In this document: positions 48,547 through 56,788 of the stretch, in pieces | Position numbering within the stretch: the stretch's first letter is position 1 | Layout of the letters: each line of letters begins with the position of its first letter | NCBI RefSeq assembly: GCF_021109255.1 | Contig: NZ_JAJODG010000002.1 | Length of the DNA: 64,000 bases | Strand: one strand, 5' to 3' | DNA from: Merdimmobilis hominis | Lineage (GTDB): Bacteria > Bacillota > Clostridia > Oscillospirales > Ruminococcaceae | The notes under the pieces: model-generated | The model's input: the letters and a program-made list of their open reading frames with translations, nothing else | The model's database searches: none | What the model was told of the DNA's origin: nothing | Translations under genes and position numbers: made by a program

Positions 48547-49620
48547 CTACCCGATTAAGGAGAGAATTGCAAGGGCTGCGGCCGCTTCCACGCAGGGGAC
48601 CGCCCGCAGGGCCACGCAGGGGTCGTGGCGGCCTTTGATCTGGATGGTGGTCTCGGTGCGGGTGAGGAGGTCCACCGTCTTCTGTTCCATGGCGATGGAG
48701 GGGGTGGGCTTAAAGGCCGCCTGGAACAGGAGAGGCATGCCGGAGGTCATGCCGCCCAGGACTCCGCCGTGGCGGTTGGTCTCGGTGCGGACTTCCCCGG
48801 TCTCGTCGATGCAGAAGGGGTCGTTGTGTTGGCTGCCCCGCATCCCTGCGGCGTCAAACCCCGCCCCAAACTGGATGCCCCGCACTGCCGGGATGCCAAA
48901 CACCATCCGGCTGATCTCATTTTCCACTCCGTCGAAGATGGGGGCGCCCAGGCCAGCGGGCAGGCCGGTGACACAGCACTCCACCACACCGCCGATGGAA
49001 TCCCCTTCCCCACGGACCTCTTCGATGAGGGCGGCCATCCGGCCGGCGGCCTCCTGGGTCAGGGCGGGGATCTCCCTCTCCGAAGCGGCTTGGAGCGCTT
49101 GGCAGTCGGGCCGCACCGGGTCAAGGGGGATGTCCTTCACCCCACCCACTGACAAGAGCCGGGCTTGGACCTGGATGCCCCGGCGGGCCAAAAGCTGCTT
49201 GGCGATGCCTCCCGCCAGGGCAAGGGGGGCGGTGAGCCGGGCGGAGGAATGGCCGCCGCCCCGGACGTCGCTGTAGCCCTCATGGCGGATAAAGTTGGGA
49301 TAGTCCCCATGGCCGGGCCGGGGGAGGAAGCGGTTTTTCAGATACTCCTGGGACTGGGTGTCGCCGTTTTCAAAGACGGCGCAGAGGGGGGAGCCGCAGG
49401 TGACCCCATCCACCAAGCCGGACAGGATGTGGGGGATGTCCCTCTCCTTGCGCTGGGAGGCATACCGTCCCCCCGGGGCGCGGCGGGCGAGGAAGGCTTC
49501 CAGTTCCCCCAGGTCGATGGGTTCGCCGGCGGGCAGGGAATCGATGACAACCCCGACGGCCTCGCCGTGGGATTCTCCGAACAAGGTGACTTTGATGGAA
49601 TTACCGATGGTTGACGACAT
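48547..49620 (-). CDS. aroC: Chorismate synthase
   Basis: An FMN-dependent enzyme (357 aa) converting EPSP to chorismate. Signatures: TLFGESHGEAVGVVIDSLPA, RRAPGGRYASQRKERD, RPGHGDYPNF, the SDVRGGGHSSARLTAPLALA motif, and C-terminal RHDPCVALRAVPCVEA. ATG 49620 follows AGGAGG at 8 bp and overlaps the aroA end by 20 bp, indicating coupling. Confidence 0.98.
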   Translation of the reverse strand: MSSTIGNSIKVTLFGESHGEAVGVVIDSLPAGEPIDLGELEAFLARRAPGGRYASQRKERDIPHILSGLVDGVTCGSPLCAVFENGDTQSQEYLKNRFLPRPGHGDYPNFIRHEGYSDVRGGGHSSARLTAPLALAGGIAKQLLARRGIQVQARLLSVGGVKDIPLDPVRPDCQALQAASEREIPALTQEAAGRMAALIEEVRGEGDSIGGVVECCVTGLPAGLGAPIFDGVENEISRMVFGIPAVRGIQFGAGFDAAGMRGSQHNDPFCIDETGEVRTETNRHGGVLGGMTSGMPLLFQAAFKPTPSIAMEQKTVDLLTRTETTIQIKGRHDPCVALRAVPCVEAAAALAILSLIG

Positions 49621-50830
49621 GACATACGCCTCCTAACAACTTCATATGGTGGAAGAATTGGGGGTAGCTTTTGCCCACGCATTGGGCGTTCTGGATGGTG
49701 ACGGGGGCTTTGGCCCCCAAAGCGGCAATGGAAGCCGCCATGGCGATGCGGTGATCGCCGAAAGGTTCTATGGTGACCCCGCCATCGAGGGCGGGCTTTC
49801 CTTGAATGGTCAACGTTTCGGGGCCTTCCTCTACTTCCGCCCCCATCTGGGTGAGGACGGTCGAAAGGGCGGCCAGCCGGTCGCTCTCCTTGAGTCGGAG
49901 GCGTCCGGCGTGGGTGAGGGCGGTTTCCCCGTCCGCGTAGGCGGCAGCCACCGCCAAGGCAGGGGCCAGATCCGGGCACTGGGAGAGGTCAATCTCCACC
50001 CGACCCCCTCCCAGGGATTGAATGGTCTCCAAATGGCGGAGGATAGCCCGGTCCCCCTGGGTGGAATCCTCCCGGAGGCCCAGGCATTCCACCTGGGAGC
50101 CGATGGCGTTGGCTGTGAGGAAGAGGGCCGCCGCCGAGTAATCCCCCTCCACCTCAAAATCAGCGGCGCGGTAGATTTGGTTTCCCAGGATGCGCCATCC
50201 CCCCTCCTCCGGGGAGACCTGGATCCCAAATTGGGCGAGAACCTGTAGGGTCATCCTGACATACCCGGCCGATTCCAGCGGCGTGGTCAACCGGATGGAG
50301 CTATCCCCCTCCAATAGAGGGAGCGCCAGCAGCAGGCCGGTGACATACTGGGAGGAGACATCCCCCGGCAGCCGGTATTCCCCCGGCCGAAGCCGCCCTG
50401 CAAGCTCCAGGGGCAGCTGGAAACCGGAGAGTTCCGCCCCGCCCCGGATGAGGGTCTCCCCCAATGGGCCCAGGGGCCGCTCTGGGAGCCTCCCTTCCCC
50501 AGTGAACCGGGCCGGGGCGCCCAGTGCCGCCGCCACTGGCAGCAGGAACCGGAGGGTGGAGCCGCTCTCCCCACAGGGGAGGACGATCCGCTCCCGCCAT
50601 CGCCTATGGAGCGGGGTGACTTCCAAGTCCTCGCCCTCCCGCCGGATCTCTGCCCCCAAAGCGGTTAGGCAGCGGACAGTGGCCTCGATATCCCCCGAAG
50701 GGGTGGCGTTTTGAATCCGGCTGGGACCGTCCGCCAATGCGGCGGCAATCAGCCCTCGGTGGGCCATGGATTTGGAACCGGGTACGGCGACCTTGCCAGC
50801 CAACCGTCCGGGGGAAATGGTGACTTCCAT
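49601..50830 (-). CDS. aroA: 3-phosphoshikimate 1-carboxyvinyltransferase (EPSP synthase)
   Basis: 409 residues. It joins PEP to shikimate-3-phosphate. Motifs: VPGSKSMAHRGLIAAALADG (substrate-binding Lys, Ser, Arg), LPCGESGSTLRFLLPVAAAL, GDVSSQYVTGLLLALPLL, LRLKESDRL and PFGDHRIAMA. The glyphosate-site loop reads GESGSTLR rather than the plant-like GNAGTAMR, as in class II-type enzymes. ATG 50830 is chosen because GGAGG lies 6 bp upstream; another ATG 6 bp before it abuts that site. It is the first structural gene after the aromatic-rich leader peptide and attenuator. Confidence 0.97.
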   Translation of the reverse strand: MEVTISPGRLAGKVAVPGSKSMAHRGLIAAALADGPSRIQNATPSGDIEATVRCLTALGAEIRREGEDLEVTPLHRRWRERIVLPCGESGSTLRFLLPVAAALGAPARFTGEGRLPERPLGPLGETLIRGGAELSGFQLPLELAGRLRPGEYRLPGDVSSQYVTGLLLALPLLEGDSSIRLTTPLESAGYVRMTLQVLAQFGIQVSPEEGGWRILGNQIYRAADFEVEGDYSAAALFLTANAIGSQVECLGLREDSTQGDRAILRHLETIQSLGGGRVEIDLSQCPDLAPALAVAAAYADGETALTHAGRLRLKESDRLAALSTVLTQMGAEVEEGPETLTIQGKPALDGGVTIEPFGDHRIAMAASIAALGAKAPVTIQNAQCVGKSYPQFFHHMKLLGGVCHVVNHR

Positions 50831-50845
50831 ACACATCCTCCAAGC

Positions 50846-50885
50846 AAAAAGAAAAGGGCCGGTGCTGTTCATCAAGCACCGACCC
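50846..50885 (-). terminator. Attenuator terminator in the aroA leader
   Basis: Minus-strand stem GGGTCGGTGCT/AGCACCGGCCC (11 pairs, one T-G) with an 8-nt loop, then TTTTCTTTTT, ending 15 bp before the aroA start codon. A terminator here only makes sense as a conditional one. Confidence 0.85.
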
Positions 50886-50906
50886 TTGGATTCCGTTTCG
50901 ACTGCC

Positions 50907-51023
50907 CTATTGGGCCACTGGAACCGGGAGCTTTTGATGACAGCAAAAATAGCCTGCGCCATAAAAGTAGGCCCAAGCAAAAAATACTACAAAATGTACA
51001 GTTGTGTAGCTAAGCTGTATCAT
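50907..51023 (-). CDS. Aromatic-rich leader peptide of the aroA-aroC-chorismate mutase operon
   Basis: 38 codons from ATG 51023 to TAG 50907, with AGGGAG 9 bp upstream. Ten of 38 residues are aromatic: Tyr6, Phe11, Phe14, Phe15, Trp17, Tyr19, Phe20, Tyr21, Tyr25 and Phe26, with the core FFAWAYFY. It lies 47 bp downstream of a strong promoter and 22 bp upstream of an intrinsic terminator before aroA, the geometry of ribosome-mediated attenuation. TTGGGCC at the Trp17 codon (50970-50976) can pair with GGCCCAA near the stop (50910-50916), giving a candidate switch helix. Regulation is inferred; the frame and hairpins are seen directly. Confidence 0.85.
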   Translation of the reverse strand: MIQLSYTTVHFVVFFAWAYFYGAGYFCCHQKLPVPVAQ

Positions 51024-51076
51024 CGTGGTAAACTCCCTGCGCGAAAACCGCGTTTCCTTTGAATTAAGTTGTTTTT

Positions 51077-51105
51077 ACTATACTCCCATCCCGGGCTCCT
51101 GTCAA
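51077..51105 (-). promoter_or_regulatory. Promoter of the aro operon leader
   Basis: Perfect TTGACA (51100-51105), 17-bp spacer, TATAGT (51077-51082), minus strand. The transcript would start near 51070, with a ~240-nt leader before aroA. Confidence 0.82.
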
Positions 51106-51186
51106 ACCGAAACTGCCTAAAGGCCGAATATTTTGGAGCTATCACCGAAAACTAACAAGAGATTTTAGGCACATTAGGGGATTTGC

Positions 51187-51215
51187 TTGACATTCGTATG
51201 CAAAGGGGTTAATAT
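51187..51215 (+). promoter_or_regulatory. trxB promoter
   Basis: Perfect TTGACA (51187-51192), 17-bp spacer, TAATAT (51210-51215). Confidence 0.75.
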
Positions 51216-51249
51216 GGAGTAAAATAGTAGAAAAAGGAGGATGGACATT

Positions 51250-52164
51250 ATGGTGGATCTCATTGTCATTGGCGCTGGGCCGGCCGGCCTTTCTGCCGCC
51301 ATCTATGCCGCCCGGGCTGGGCACACTGTCACGGTGCTGGAGGAACTGGTTTTCGGCGGCCAGGTTGCCACCACCCCGGAAGTGGAAAATTACCCTGCAA
51401 TCCGCAAGATCGACGGGGTGGAATTCTCGATGAACCTTTACAATCAGGCCACGGAACTAGGGGCCAAGGTGGAGTTTGCCGGGGCTACCAAGGTGGATCT
51501 GACTGGGCCGGTGAAACAGGTTTGGGCAGGAGAGACCCTCTATGAGGCCAAAGCGGTGATTTTAGCCAACGGCGCCAAACGCCGCAAGCTGGATGTCCCT
51601 GGGGAGGAACGCCTGTCTGGAAAAGGCGTCTCCTACTGCGCCACCTGCGACGGTGCTTTTTACCGGGGCAAGGTTACCGCCATCGTCGGCGGGGGCAACA
51701 CGGCCTTGGAGGACGCCCTCTTCTTAGCCAACAACTGCGAGACGGTCCACCTGATCCACCGGCGGGATTCCTTCCGGGGGAGCAAAATCCTCTCCGATGC
51801 GGTCATCGCCCGCAAGAACATCGTCATCCACTACGATTCCATCCCCACCGAGATCGTCGGGGAGAGCACAGTGGAAGGGCTTTCCATCTCCAACGTGAAA
51901 ACCGGCGCCGCCGAGACCATCCCCGTCAGCGGGGTGTTTGTGGCGGTTGGCCTCGCCCCGGACAACCATCTGGTGGAAGGCCAGCTGGAACTGGAAAATG
52001 GCTACGTCAAGGCCGGTGAGGACTGTGCCACCAACCTGCCCGGGGTCTTTGTGGCTGGGGACACCCGCACCAAAGCGGTCCGTCAGATCGTCACCGCAGC
52101 CAGCGACGGCGCGGTGGCCGCGGTCAACGCCTCCACCTATCTCTCCAGTTTGGCGGCGGAATAA
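51250..52164 (+). CDS. trxB: Thioredoxin reductase (NAD(P)H, FAD)
   Basis: 304 residues. The FAD motif LIVIGAGPAGLSAAIYAARA, the redox pair Cys130-Ala-Thr-Cys133 in SYCATCDGAF, the NAD(P)H motif AIVGGGNTALEDA, and the C-terminal GVFVAGDTRTKAVRQI are all present. It reduces thioredoxin or a related carrier. ATG 51250 is preferred over ATG 51241 because the AAAGGAGG site directly touches the earlier one. It is monocistronic with a terminator at 52218-52250. A variant NAD(P)H loop (HRRDSFRGSK) suggests NADPH or NADH use cannot be decided here. Confidence 0.96.
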   Translation: MVDLIVIGAGPAGLSAAIYAARAGHTVTVLEELVFGGQVATTPEVENYPAIRKIDGVEFSMNLYNQATELGAKVEFAGATKVDLTGPVKQVWAGETLYEAKAVILANGAKRRKLDVPGEERLSGKGVSYCATCDGAFYRGKVTAIVGGGNTALEDALFLANNCETVHLIHRRDSFRGSKILSDAVIARKNIVIHYDSIPTEIVGESTVEGLSISNVKTGAAETIPVSGVFVAVGLAPDNHLVEGQLELENGYVKAGEDCATNLPGVFVAGDTRTKAVRQIVTAASDGAVAAVNASTYLSSLAAE

Positions 52165-52217
52165 TTCCCCATCTGCCGGCAAAAACTGGAATAGGCGGCT
52201 AAAAAATGCTCACACTA

Positions 52218-52250
52218 ATGCCATGGGTTTTTCGCCCGTGGCATTTTTTT
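52218..52250 (+). terminator. Terminator after trxB
   Basis: ATGCCATGGG/CCCGTGGCAT (with one mispair) around TTTTTCG, then seven Ts. Confidence 0.8.
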
Positions 52251-52268
52251 GCGTGGAGGGGTTATCCT

Positions 52269-53570
52269 ATGATGACAGAACAGCTGATGGAAAAAATCAC
52301 CGGGGGCAGAGCGGTCTGCGCCGTTGTGGGCTTGGGGTACGTGGGCCTTCCCCTGGCAGTAAATCTGGCCAAGGCTGGGTACCAGGTGCTGGGGTTTGAC
52401 TTGCAGCAGGAGCGGGCTGACCGGGTCAACGCCTGCGACAGTTATATCGGCGACGTGCCCTCCTGTGCCCTGCGAGAGGTGCGGGACAAGCTGACCGCCA
52501 CCTGTGATTTTTCCAGGCTGGGGGGCTGCGACTGCGCCATCATCTGCGTCCCTACCCCATTGGACGCCTACCGCCAGCCGGATATTTCCTATGTCAAGAA
52601 CTCGGCCGGGACCATCGCCCAGTACGCCCACCCCGGCATGCTGGTCATTTTGGAGAGCACCACCTACCCTGGCACCACCCAGGAGGTGGTGGCGCCCCTC
52701 TTCACCGACCGGGGATTTGTGGTGGGGGCGGATTTCTTTCTCGCCTTCTCCCCCGAGCGGGTGGACCCAGGAAACCAGGTTTACCGCACTGGGAACACCC
52801 CGAAAATCGTGGGGGGCTGCACCCCCCACTGCACCCGTTTGGCCTGTGCCCTCTACCAAAAAGCGCTGGATGCGCCGGTAATCCCCGTCTCCTCCCCCAA
52901 GGTGGCAGAGATGGAGAAGATTTTGGAGAACACCTTCCGCTGCGTCAACATCGCTCTGGCCAATGAGATGGCGGTTATCTGCCACAAAATGGGCATCCCC
53001 GTGTGGGAGGTCATCGACGCCGCAGCCACCAAACCCTACGGGTTTATGCCCTTTTATCCCGGCCCAGGGCTGGGGGGGCACTGCATCCCCATCGACCCCT
53101 TTTATCTCTCTTGGAAGGCCAAACAGTACGGCTGCTCCGCCAGCTTAATTGAGGCCGCCGGCGAGGTCAACCGCTCCATGCCCGCCTATGTGGTCGATCG
53201 GTTGACCTGTGCCCTCAACCTCTATCGAAAACCGGTCAACGGCTCTAAAATCCTAGCGCTAGGGGCGGCTTACAAAGCAGATATTGGGGATCTGCGGGAA
53301 TCCCCTGCCCTCTCGGTGATCCGCTGCCTAATCCAGTTGGGGGCAGACGTCACCGTCTGTGATCCCTTTTTCGATTCCATCCCCTTGGATGGCCGTCGCC
53401 TGCCCTGTGTCCCCCTCACCGACCAGCTGCTGGAGGAGACGGACGCCGCGGTCATCCTCACCGCCCACAGCGCCTTCGACCCCGAGCAGATCGCCCGAAA
53501 CGCCCGGCTGGTGCTGGATACCCGCAACCTGACCCAAGGGGCGCAGGAGGGCAACATCCTGCGGCTGTAA
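52269..53570 (+). CDS. Nucleotide sugar dehydrogenase (UDP-N-acetyl-D-mannosaminuronate/UDP-glucose type)
   Basis: 433 residues. It oxidises the C6 hydroxyl of a UDP-sugar to the uronate with two NAD+. The NAD motif VVGLGYVGLPLA is near residues 19-30, the middle domain has ESTTYPGTT and AFSPERVDPG, the catalytic Cys272 is in GPGLGGHCIPIDP, and the C-terminal domain has GAAYKADIGDLRESPA. The longer sequence between the motifs fits WecC/UDP-GlcNAc-6-dehydrogenase better than plain UDP-glucose dehydrogenase. ATG 52269 follows GTGGAGGGG. The product would feed polysaccharide synthesis. No polymer cluster is attached in the window. Confidence 0.93.
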   Translation: MMTEQLMEKITGGRAVCAVVGLGYVGLPLAVNLAKAGYQVLGFDLQQERADRVNACDSYIGDVPSCALREVRDKLTATCDFSRLGGCDCAIICVPTPLDAYRQPDISYVKNSAGTIAQYAHPGMLVILESTTYPGTTQEVVAPLFTDRGFVVGADFFLAFSPERVDPGNQVYRTGNTPKIVGGCTPHCTRLACALYQKALDAPVIPVSSPKVAEMEKILENTFRCVNIALANEMAVICHKMGIPVWEVIDAAATKPYGFMPFYPGPGLGGHCIPIDPFYLSWKAKQYGCSASLIEAAGEVNRSMPAYVVDRLTCALNLYRKPVNGSKILALGAAYKADIGDLRESPALSVIRCLIQLGADVTVCDPFFDSIPLDGRRLPCVPLTDQLLEETDAAVILTAHSAFDPEQIARNARLVLDTRNLTQGAQEGNILRL

Positions 53571-53574
53571 CCCC

Positions 53575-53603
53575 TTGCACTTATGTCTCCCGCCTGGTAG
53601 GAT
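53575..53603 (+). promoter_or_regulatory. Promoter of the sugar O-acetyltransferase gene
   Basis: TTGCAC (53575-53580), 17-bp spacer, TAGGAT (53598-53603). Confidence 0.5.
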
Positions 53604-53661
53604 GAAGCATAAAACTGTTTGATCTGTGCCGGGAGCAACCGGCAGAAGGGAAGGTTGTTCT

Positions 53662-54207
53662 ATGACTCAATGGGAAAAGATGATGGCTGGGGAGATGTAT
53701 GATGCCGCAGACCCGGAACTGGCGGAACTGCGCCGCCGGGCCAAAGAGCTGTGCCACCAGCTCAACCACACCCTGGATGGTGGGGAGCGCCAATCCCTCC
53801 TCCAGGAGCTTTTGGGCCGCTGTGGAGACGACCCCTGGGTGGAGCCGGACTTCCATTGCGATTACGGCTGCAACATCCGGGTGGGCCACCGGTTTTACGC
53901 CAACCACAACTGTGTGTTTCTGGATGTCTGCCCCATTGAAATCGGGGACGATTGCCTCTTCGGCCCCGGGGCCATGGTTCTGACCGCCGCCCACCCCCTG
54001 GACCCGGCTCAGCGCAGGGCGGGGCTGGAGTTTGGCAAGCCGGTCTTTATCGGGGACAACGTCTGGGTGGGGGCCGGGGCCATCCTCAACCCCGGGGTCA
54101 CCGTCGGCAGCAATGCGGTGATCGCCTCCGGCGCGGTGGTTACCAAAGACGTCCCGGCGGGCTGCATCGTCGCCGGGGTGCCCGCCAAGGTGATCCGGCG
54201 GCTGTAA
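53662..54207 (+). CDS. Sugar O-acetyltransferase (Maa/LacA type)
   Basis: 181 residues. An N-terminal helical cap (MTQWEKMMAGEMYDAADPEL) precedes a left-handed beta-helix of hexapeptide repeats. Catalytic His is in LTAAHPLDP, and the acetyl-CoA end is GDNVWVGAGAILNPGVTVG, IASGAVVTKDVPAGCIVAGV. It transfers acetyl from acetyl-CoA to maltose, galactosides or similar sugars. ATG 53662 follows GGGAAGG. Confidence 0.94.
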   Translation: MTQWEKMMAGEMYDAADPELAELRRRAKELCHQLNHTLDGGERQSLLQELLGRCGDDPWVEPDFHCDYGCNIRVGHRFYANHNCVFLDVCPIEIGDDCLFGPGAMVLTAAHPLDPAQRRAGLEFGKPVFIGDNVWVGAGAILNPGVTVGSNAVIASGAVVTKDVPAGCIVAGVPAKVIRRL

Positions 54208-54267
54208 CCCCGGCAGAGGGGCTAATTCAAGCGTAGAGAGCCAGGGCCGTGGGACTCTCTTGCGCGT

Positions 54268-55272
54268 TTAAAATTTCAGCCGGCAATCCCGTTCAAAGGA
54301 TTGGCGGGAGGGGTTCCCCTCGCACCGGTAGATTTCCCCCGGGGAGGACAGGCAATAAATGGACGACCAGACGGTGTCCATCCCCTTGGAGCGGTCGTAT
54401 TGGCAGAGAAAGCCGAACTTCCCCGCCAGCAGCTCTTGGGCAAAGGCCACCGGCTCCCCCCACCGATCGTCTAGGGCCTTCTTGGCAACCTGGTACCGCA
54501 GTCCGGAAAAGACAGTGTCCTCCAAGGCGGGGTTGTACCGCTTCATCCCCACCCCGTGGAAGCTGTTGGTGGCAACTACAAAATCCGTTCCAGGTTCCGG
54601 TTCCAGAACCTCCATCCCCTGGCAGTTGCACTCCACCACCGCCATCCGACCGGCCCGGTCCGCCAAGGTGAGGGTCTGATTGGAGGAAATGGTCAGCCGG
54701 CCCAATTCCTCCACCGCCTCGGGGACGGTGGAACACCTCTCCAGCAGATAGCGGGTGAGGATGCCCGCCCCCAGCCCCGGCCGCTTCACCGTGGGGTAGA
54801 TCAAGGTCAGCCCCACCGCCAGGCCGTGGCAGTTGACCCCGTCTTCCATCTGGGAGGGGGCGGTGCTGTTTCCCACAAAGGCGTTTCCATCCGTCAGATG
54901 GTAATAGCTGTTTTCATTGGTGGGTTCCAGCGCCACGGCAAAATCGCTGTTCCGGCCAAAGACCACCCCATCCGGCCCGCGAAAGGCAAAGGAGGTGCAG
55001 AAATGGCCGCCTATAAAGTTGTACATCCCAAAGAAAAAGGCGCACAATTCCTCCAAGGGGATCTCCTGCCCCTGGGCGATGCCCTCTAGTTCCTCCAAGA
55101 ATTCGGGGTATTCCCGCCGGCAGATTTCCATGCTGGCCCGGCCAAAGGCCAGTTTCTCCGAGGTGAGTTGTAAAATTTCTGGGCGGCCTAAGGTCATCCC
55201 CATCTGCCGCCGGGCGGTGCCATAGCGGAGGCCCGCCTCGTAATGGGACCCTGTCCATTCAAAATGAAGCAT
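54268..55272 (-). CDS. C45 family autoproteolytic acyltransferase/hydrolase
   Basis: 334 residues. Ntn-hydrolase of the acyl-coenzyme A:6-aminopenicillanate acyltransferase family. The expected nucleophile is Cys92 in GGHFCTSFAFRGPDG; self-cleavage before it would yield a 91-residue pro-part and the mature chain. Also typical are GRNSDF, NCHGLAVGLTLIYP and VVECNCQGMEVLEP. Natural substrates in bacteria are mostly unknown (acyl-amides, bile salts, peptides). It is monocistronic with a promoter at 55325-55353 and no signal peptide. Confidence 0.9.
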   Translation of the reverse strand: MLHFEWTGSHYEAGLRYGTARRQMGMTLGRPEILQLTSEKLAFGRASMEICRREYPEFLEELEGIAQGQEIPLEELCAFFFGMYNFIGGHFCTSFAFRGPDGVVFGRNSDFAVALEPTNENSYYHLTDGNAFVGNSTAPSQMEDGVNCHGLAVGLTLIYPTVKRPGLGAGILTRYLLERCSTVPEAVEELGRLTISSNQTLTLADRAGRMAVVECNCQGMEVLEPEPGTDFVVATNSFHGVGMKRYNPALEDTVFSGLRYQVAKKALDDRWGEPVAFAQELLAGKFGFLCQYDRSKGMDTVWSSIYCLSSPGEIYRCEGNPSRQSFERDCRLKF

Positions 55273-55324
55273 ACTTTCGCTCTCCTAATTTGTATTTGAG
55301 AGCCGGCGCCGACCTCATGCCCCC

Positions 55325-55353
55325 ACTGTACCGAAAGAAAATTTTTATGTCAA
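55325..55353 (-). promoter_or_regulatory. Promoter of the C45 family gene
   Basis: Perfect TTGACA (55348-55353), 17-bp spacer, TACAGT (55325-55330), minus strand, in an AT-rich stretch. Confidence 0.75.
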
Positions 55354-55421
55354 GTAAATAAAATTCAAAATAAAATAATAGTGAAATTGCATAGTTTTTC
55401 TTGTTTTTTCTGAGGAAATAC

Positions 55422-55453
55422 AAAAAATCCCCTGCCCAGCTGGGCAGGGGATT
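55422..55453 (-). terminator. Terminator after the aspartokinase gene
   Basis: AATCCCCTGCCC/GGGCAGGGGATT with an AGCT loop; TTTTTT follows on the minus strand. Confidence 0.9.
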
Positions 55454-55467
55454 CCAGATTCGGCGTG

Positions 55468-56679
55468 TCAGCTTTGGGCTGCGGGCAGCTCCCTTTGGGG
55501 AACTTCCCCGGTGAGGAAGTCCCGGTGTACCGCCTCCAAGGCGGCAACAGAATCCTCCCGCGGGACTAGGGCGCAGCTGCGCCGCTTCCCCTGGGAGGAA
55601 AGCAGCACAGGGATGCCCCGATCTTCTAAGGATGGGGCAATTCCCTCCCCGCATTCCCCCAGCAGGGTGATTTTGGAGAGGCCACTGGAGGCAGCAAGGG
55701 ACTGGTAACCCAGCTCCCCACGGGCGGATTCCAGCAGGGATTGAGCCGCAGCCATCCTGCCTTCCCCCACCGAGAAGGCTACCTTCCGGCGGCTTTCCTG
55801 GGCGGGGGATTGGGCGATGGCATCCACTTCAATCCCTTTGGCACCAAGGAGGGAAAACACCCGGAACACTGCCCCGGGCCGGTCGGGGAGGCCTTCGATT
55901 TCCACCAGTGCCGACCGTTCCTCCCGGGCGGCGGCGGACACTGGCGGACACCCTGCCACCACTTTGGTTCCCGGCGCGCCGGTTTGGCTGGAGAGAACCT
56001 CCACCTCCACAGCACTTTTTTGGGCCAGTTCCACCGACCGACTGTGGAGCACCTGGGCCCCTGCTTTCGCCAAGGCCAACATGTCGTCGTAGCCGATGGC
56101 TTCAAACCTCCGGGCTGTGGGCACCAGCCGGGGATCGGCGGTGTACACCCCGTCCACATCGGTGTAAATCTGGCACCGCTCCCCTTTGAGGGCGGCGGCC
56201 AGCGCCACTGCCGTGATATCCGACCCGCCGCGGCCCAAGGTGGTCACCTCTCCTGCAGCAGAAATTCCCTGGAACCCCGCCACTACGGCGATTTTTCCCT
56301 GGTTCAGCTCCGCTAAGATACGGCCCGGCCGCACCGTTTGAATGGAGGCGTTCTGGTGGGTTCTCCCGGTCAAAATCCCTGCCTGCCAGCCGGTGAGCGA
56401 CACTGCCGGTGCGCCAAACTCTTCCAATGCCATGGCGAACAGCGCCGCGGACATCTGCTCCCCCGCGCTGAGCAGCTGATCCAACTCCCGGGGGCTGGGG
56501 GCGCGGCAAAGTTCCCCCGCCTGGGTCAGGAGCTGGTCGGTCAAATCCCCTTGGGCGGAGACTACTACCACCACCTGAAACCCCTGCCTAACCGCGGAAA
56601 GGGAGAGCCCTGCCGCGCGGCGGATTTTCTCCCCATTGGCCAGCGAACTCCCCCCAAATTTCTGTACAAGTATTGCCAT
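55468..56679 (-). CDS. Aspartate kinase
   Basis: 403 residues. First step of the lysine/threonine/methionine pathway. KFGGSSLAN at residues 7-15, VVVVSAQGDLTD, TLGRGGSDITAVALAAALKG and the YTDVDGVYTADPR substrate loop are the kinase core; two ACT domains follow (~255-400; DRPGAVFRVFSLLGAKGIEV), so feedback control by lysine and/or threonine is expected. ATG 56679 follows AGGGAGG at 8 bp. The ACT gene upstream reads in the same direction, but a terminator-like hairpin lies between. Confidence 0.95.
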   Translation of the reverse strand: MAILVQKFGGSSLANGEKIRRAAGLSLSAVRQGFQVVVVVSAQGDLTDQLLTQAGELCRAPSPRELDQLLSAGEQMSAALFAMALEEFGAPAVSLTGWQAGILTGRTHQNASIQTVRPGRILAELNQGKIAVVAGFQGISAAGEVTTLGRGGSDITAVALAAALKGERCQIYTDVDGVYTADPRLVPTARRFEAIGYDDMLALAKAGAQVLHSRSVELAQKSAVEVEVLSSQTGAPGTKVVAGCPPVSAAAREERSALVEIEGLPDRPGAVFRVFSLLGAKGIEVDAIAQSPAQESRRKVAFSVGEGRMAAAQSLLESARGELGYQSLAASSGLSKITLLGECGEGIAPSLEDRGIPVLLSSQGKRRSCALVPREDSVAALEAVHRDFLTGEVPQRELPAAQS

Positions 56680-56705
56680 AGAGCCATCCTCCCTACCGGA
56701 TATTT

Positions 56706-56738
56706 CCAAAACAAGGCCCAAAGGTATCCCCTTGGGCC
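56706..56738 (-). terminator. Terminator-like hairpin between the ACT gene and aspartokinase
   Basis: GGCCCAAGG/CCTTTGGGCC (one bulge) around a 5-nt loop, with TTGTTTTGG after it on the minus strand. Strength is moderate. Confidence 0.5.
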
Positions 56739-56788
56739 CATTTCTACTGGTATTCTATGGAAAATGGGAGGATTTGGTGCAAACCGCA

